Program-made: the position numbers and the translations under genes
DNA from: JBFLVN01 sp040758475
GTDB lineage: Bacteria; JAGRBM01
NCBI GenBank assembly: GCA_040758475.1
Contig: JBFLVN010000055.1
Location: forward strand, 1 to 15,841
DNA length: 15,841 bases
Reading direction: 5' to 3'
Shown here: in pieces, positions 14,064 through 15,841 of the stretch
How positions within the stretch are numbered: the stretch's first letter is position 1
How the letters are laid out: each line of letters begins with the position of its first letter
The notes under the pieces: model-generated
What the model saw: only the letters and a program-made list of their open reading frames with translations
What the model was told of the DNA's origin: nothing
The model's database searches: none

Positions 14064-15841
14064 ATGCAACCAGCATTCAAGCAGGAGCCTGCTTCGGTTC
14101 CCCTAGAAGCTCCAAAGGCCGCGGCGGAATTTTCTTCGCCCGATCTCTACATCAACCGTGAACTTTCGTGGATCGAGTTCAACGCGAAAGTGATGGAGGA
14201 AGCGGAGGATCCCTCCAACCGGCTCCTGGAGAAGGTGAAGTTCCTTTCCATTACAAGCTCGAACTTCGATGAATTTTTCATGATCCGCGTGGCCGGCGTA
14301 AAACGCCAGGTCGCGGCCGGCGTAGAAGAACGAGGGCCCGATGGCCTTACCCCGACCGAACAATTCGCCCGGATTTCAGCGAAAGCCCATGGCCTTGTCG
14401 GCCGGGGCTATAAGCTTTGGGAACGGGAACTGGTCCCGGGATTGTCGGCCGAAGGGATCGAAATCGTCTCGCGCGAGGGTCTCGAGCGGGAGGAACGTCA
14501 GGCGCTTCGCAAAGCATTCTCGGATCAGGTATTTCCGATCCTGACGCCCCTGGCGATCGACCCCGGCCACCCCTTTCCACACCTTCTCAATCTCTCGCTC
14601 AATCTGGCGGTTTCCTTGGAGCGGGCGGGGAAGCCCCTGTTGGCCGTGGTTCAAGTGCCGAACGTCCTCTCGCGGCTCGTTCCCGTTCCCAGCGGGAAAT
14701 CCGGCCGCCGCTTTTTTTTGCTGGAAGACTTGATCGCCGTTCATGTGAACGAGCTTTTCCCGGGTGTTAAGGTCCGAGCCGTCGCTCCGTTTCGCGTGAC
14801 GCGCGATTCGGATATCGACATTGCTGAAGCGGAAGCCGAAGACCTCCTCGAAACCATCGAGAAAGAACTTCGGGAACGGGAGTGGGGCAGGGCCGTGCGC
14901 CTTGAAGTCCCCCAGGGGGCACCGACCGAACTCGTCGAATTCTTGATTTCTGCCATGGGGCTTTCCGAAGAGGACGTCTATCGCGTCGATGGGCCCATCG
15001 ACTTCACGTTTCTGCGGGAAATCGCGAATCTCCCGGGGACCGAACACCTCAAAGACCCGCCCCACGTACCCGTCGTCCCGCCGCGTTTCGCCCGGCCAGC
15101 CGCCCTTTTCGATGAGATCCGCCGGGGAGACATCCTTCTCCATCATCCCTACGAGTCGTTTTCCCCGGTCATCGATTTCATCAACCGGGCGGCCGACGAT
15201 CCACAGGTGCTAGCCATCAAGCAGACCCTCTATCGCACGGGTGGAGGTGATTCGCCCATCGTCCATGCCCTCGAACGGGCGGCCCTCAACAAGAAGCAGG
15301 TGACCGCCCTTGTAGAACTTAAAGCCCGTTTTGACGAAGCGAACAACATCATTTGGGCGAGGGCCTTGGAAGAAGCCGGCGTCCACGTCGTCTACGGCCT
15401 CATTGGCCTTAAGACCCACGGCAAGATCACTTTGGTGGTTCGCCGCGAGGAAGGGGTTTTGCGCCGGTACGTCCATCTCGCCACTGGCAACTACAACCCT
15501 GGTACCGCCCGGGGCTATACGGATTTGGGGCTTTTGACGGCCAATCCGGCGATCACCGATGATGCTTCCGACCTTTTTAATTTCCTCACGGGTTATTCGA
15601 CGGAGCCGGCCTGGCAGCGTTTCATGTGCGCTCCCATGGGTTTGGAAGACAATCTCATCCGCTTGATCGAAGCGGAGACGGAAAATGCTCGGGCGGGCAA
15701 GCCCGCCCGGATCATCGCCCAGATGAACGCCCTGGCCCGCACCCGGGTGATCCGGGCGCTCTATGCGGCTAGTCAGGCGGGGGTGGAAATCGACTTGATT
15801 GTCCGGGGGATCTGCATGCTCCGGCCGGGAATTCCCGGCGT
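14064..15841 (+). CDS. ppk: Polyphosphate kinase 1, C-terminus beyond window edge
   Basis: Makes long-chain polyphosphate from ATP through a phospho-histidine. 592 codons of a usual 690-720 are visible, with no stop. Family blocks are YINRELSWIEFN (29-40) and SITSSNFDEFFMIRVAG (62-78) in the N-terminal domains, then LLHHPYESF near 360. The catalytic region holds R391 (LYRTGG), R422 (KARFDEANN) and H452 (GLKTHGK), matching E. coli R375, R405 and the phosphorylated H435. YAASQAGVEIDLIVRGICML follows; the second conserved histidine lies past the edge. ATG 14064 has no ribosome-binding site. In-frame GTG 14022, with GGAG eleven bases before it, would add 14 basic residues and is a real alternative. 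It is divergent from ppx, the enzyme of the reverse process. Confidence 0.95.
   Translation, partial: MQPAFKQEPASVPLEAPKAAAEFSSPDLYINRELSWIEFNAKVMEEAEDPSNRLLEKVKFLSITSSNFDEFFMIRVAGVKRQVAAGVEERGPDGLTPTEQFARISAKAHGLVGRGYKLWERELVPGLSAEGIEIVSREGLEREERQALRKAFSDQVFPILTPLAIDPGHPFPHLLNLSLNLAVSLERAGKPLLAVVQVPNVLSRLVPVPSGKSGRRFFLLEDLIAVHVNELFPGVKVRAVAPFRVTRDSDIDIAEAEAEDLLETIEKELREREWGRAVRLEVPQGAPTELVEFLISAMGLSEEDVYRVDGPIDFTFLREIANLPGTEHLKDPPHVPVVPPRFARPAALFDEIRRGDILLHHPYESFSPVIDFINRAADDPQVLAIKQTLYRTGGGDSPIVHALERAALNKKQVTALVELKARFDEANNIIWARALEEAGVHVVYGLIGLKTHGKITLVVRREEGVLRRYVHLATGNYNPGTARGYTDLGLLTANPAITDDASDLFNFLTGYSTEPAWQRFMCAPMGLEDNLIRLIEAETENARAGKPARIIAQMNALARTRVIRALYAASQAGVEIDLIVRGICMLRPGIPG

Overview
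The window is a GC-rich bacterial segment packed mostly with chromosomal housekeeping and stress genes. A Skp/OmpH-type periplasmic chaperone points to a Gram-negative, outer-membrane organism. A DUF2914 membrane protein, an HD-domain Ppx, a RhlE-like helicase and frequent GTG/TTG starts would suit a deltaproteobacterial-type lineage, but nothing fixes the taxon. I see no rRNA, tRNA, CRISPR array, insertion sequence, phage gene or plasmid function, and no gene-free stretch above 300 bases.

Layout. 1-1410 (minus): argH, argininosuccinate lyase, cut at its C-terminal end by the window edge. 1580-1966 (plus): a stand-alone receiver-domain response regulator. 1985-2566 (plus): a Skp/OmpH-like chaperone whose 3' end overlaps that of a convergent RibD C-terminal-type reductase (2550-3251, minus). 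3252-3500: an unusually AT-rich divergent control region with a good promoter and two inverted repeats, serving a diiron ferritin-like protein (3501-4484, plus). Next come a small Lys/Ala-rich, histone-tail-like coiled-coil protein (4579-4866), a hairpin, a four-helix DUF4149/TMEM205-like membrane protein (4938-5420), molybdopterin enzyme MoaA (5478-6455) and a DJ-1-family protein (6483-7037), all plus strand.

On the minus strand, an isonitrile-hydratase-like DJ-1/PfpI protein (7799-8398) and a tandem glutaredoxin/GST-N-like protein (7047-7802) share an ATGA stop/start overlap. They diverge from an MFS transporter (8444-9673, plus). A DEAD-box RNA helicase (9815-11023) and a DUF2914 membrane protein with a GTG start (11054-12178) follow on plus. 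The window closes with a polyphosphate pair in divergent orientation: an HD-domain Ppx/GppA phosphatase (12185-13828, minus) and Ppk1 (14064 to the right edge, plus).

How they work together. ppx and ppk1 form one polyphosphate turnover unit. The 7047-9673 block looks like a small redox or reactive-compound handling cluster with an exporter-type permease. The rest looks like separately functioning housekeeping genes. No complete new system is evident. The points most worth following up are the operator-like architecture upstream of the diiron protein, the internally duplicated thioredoxin-fold protein beside two different DJ-1 paralogues, and the histone-tail-like small protein.
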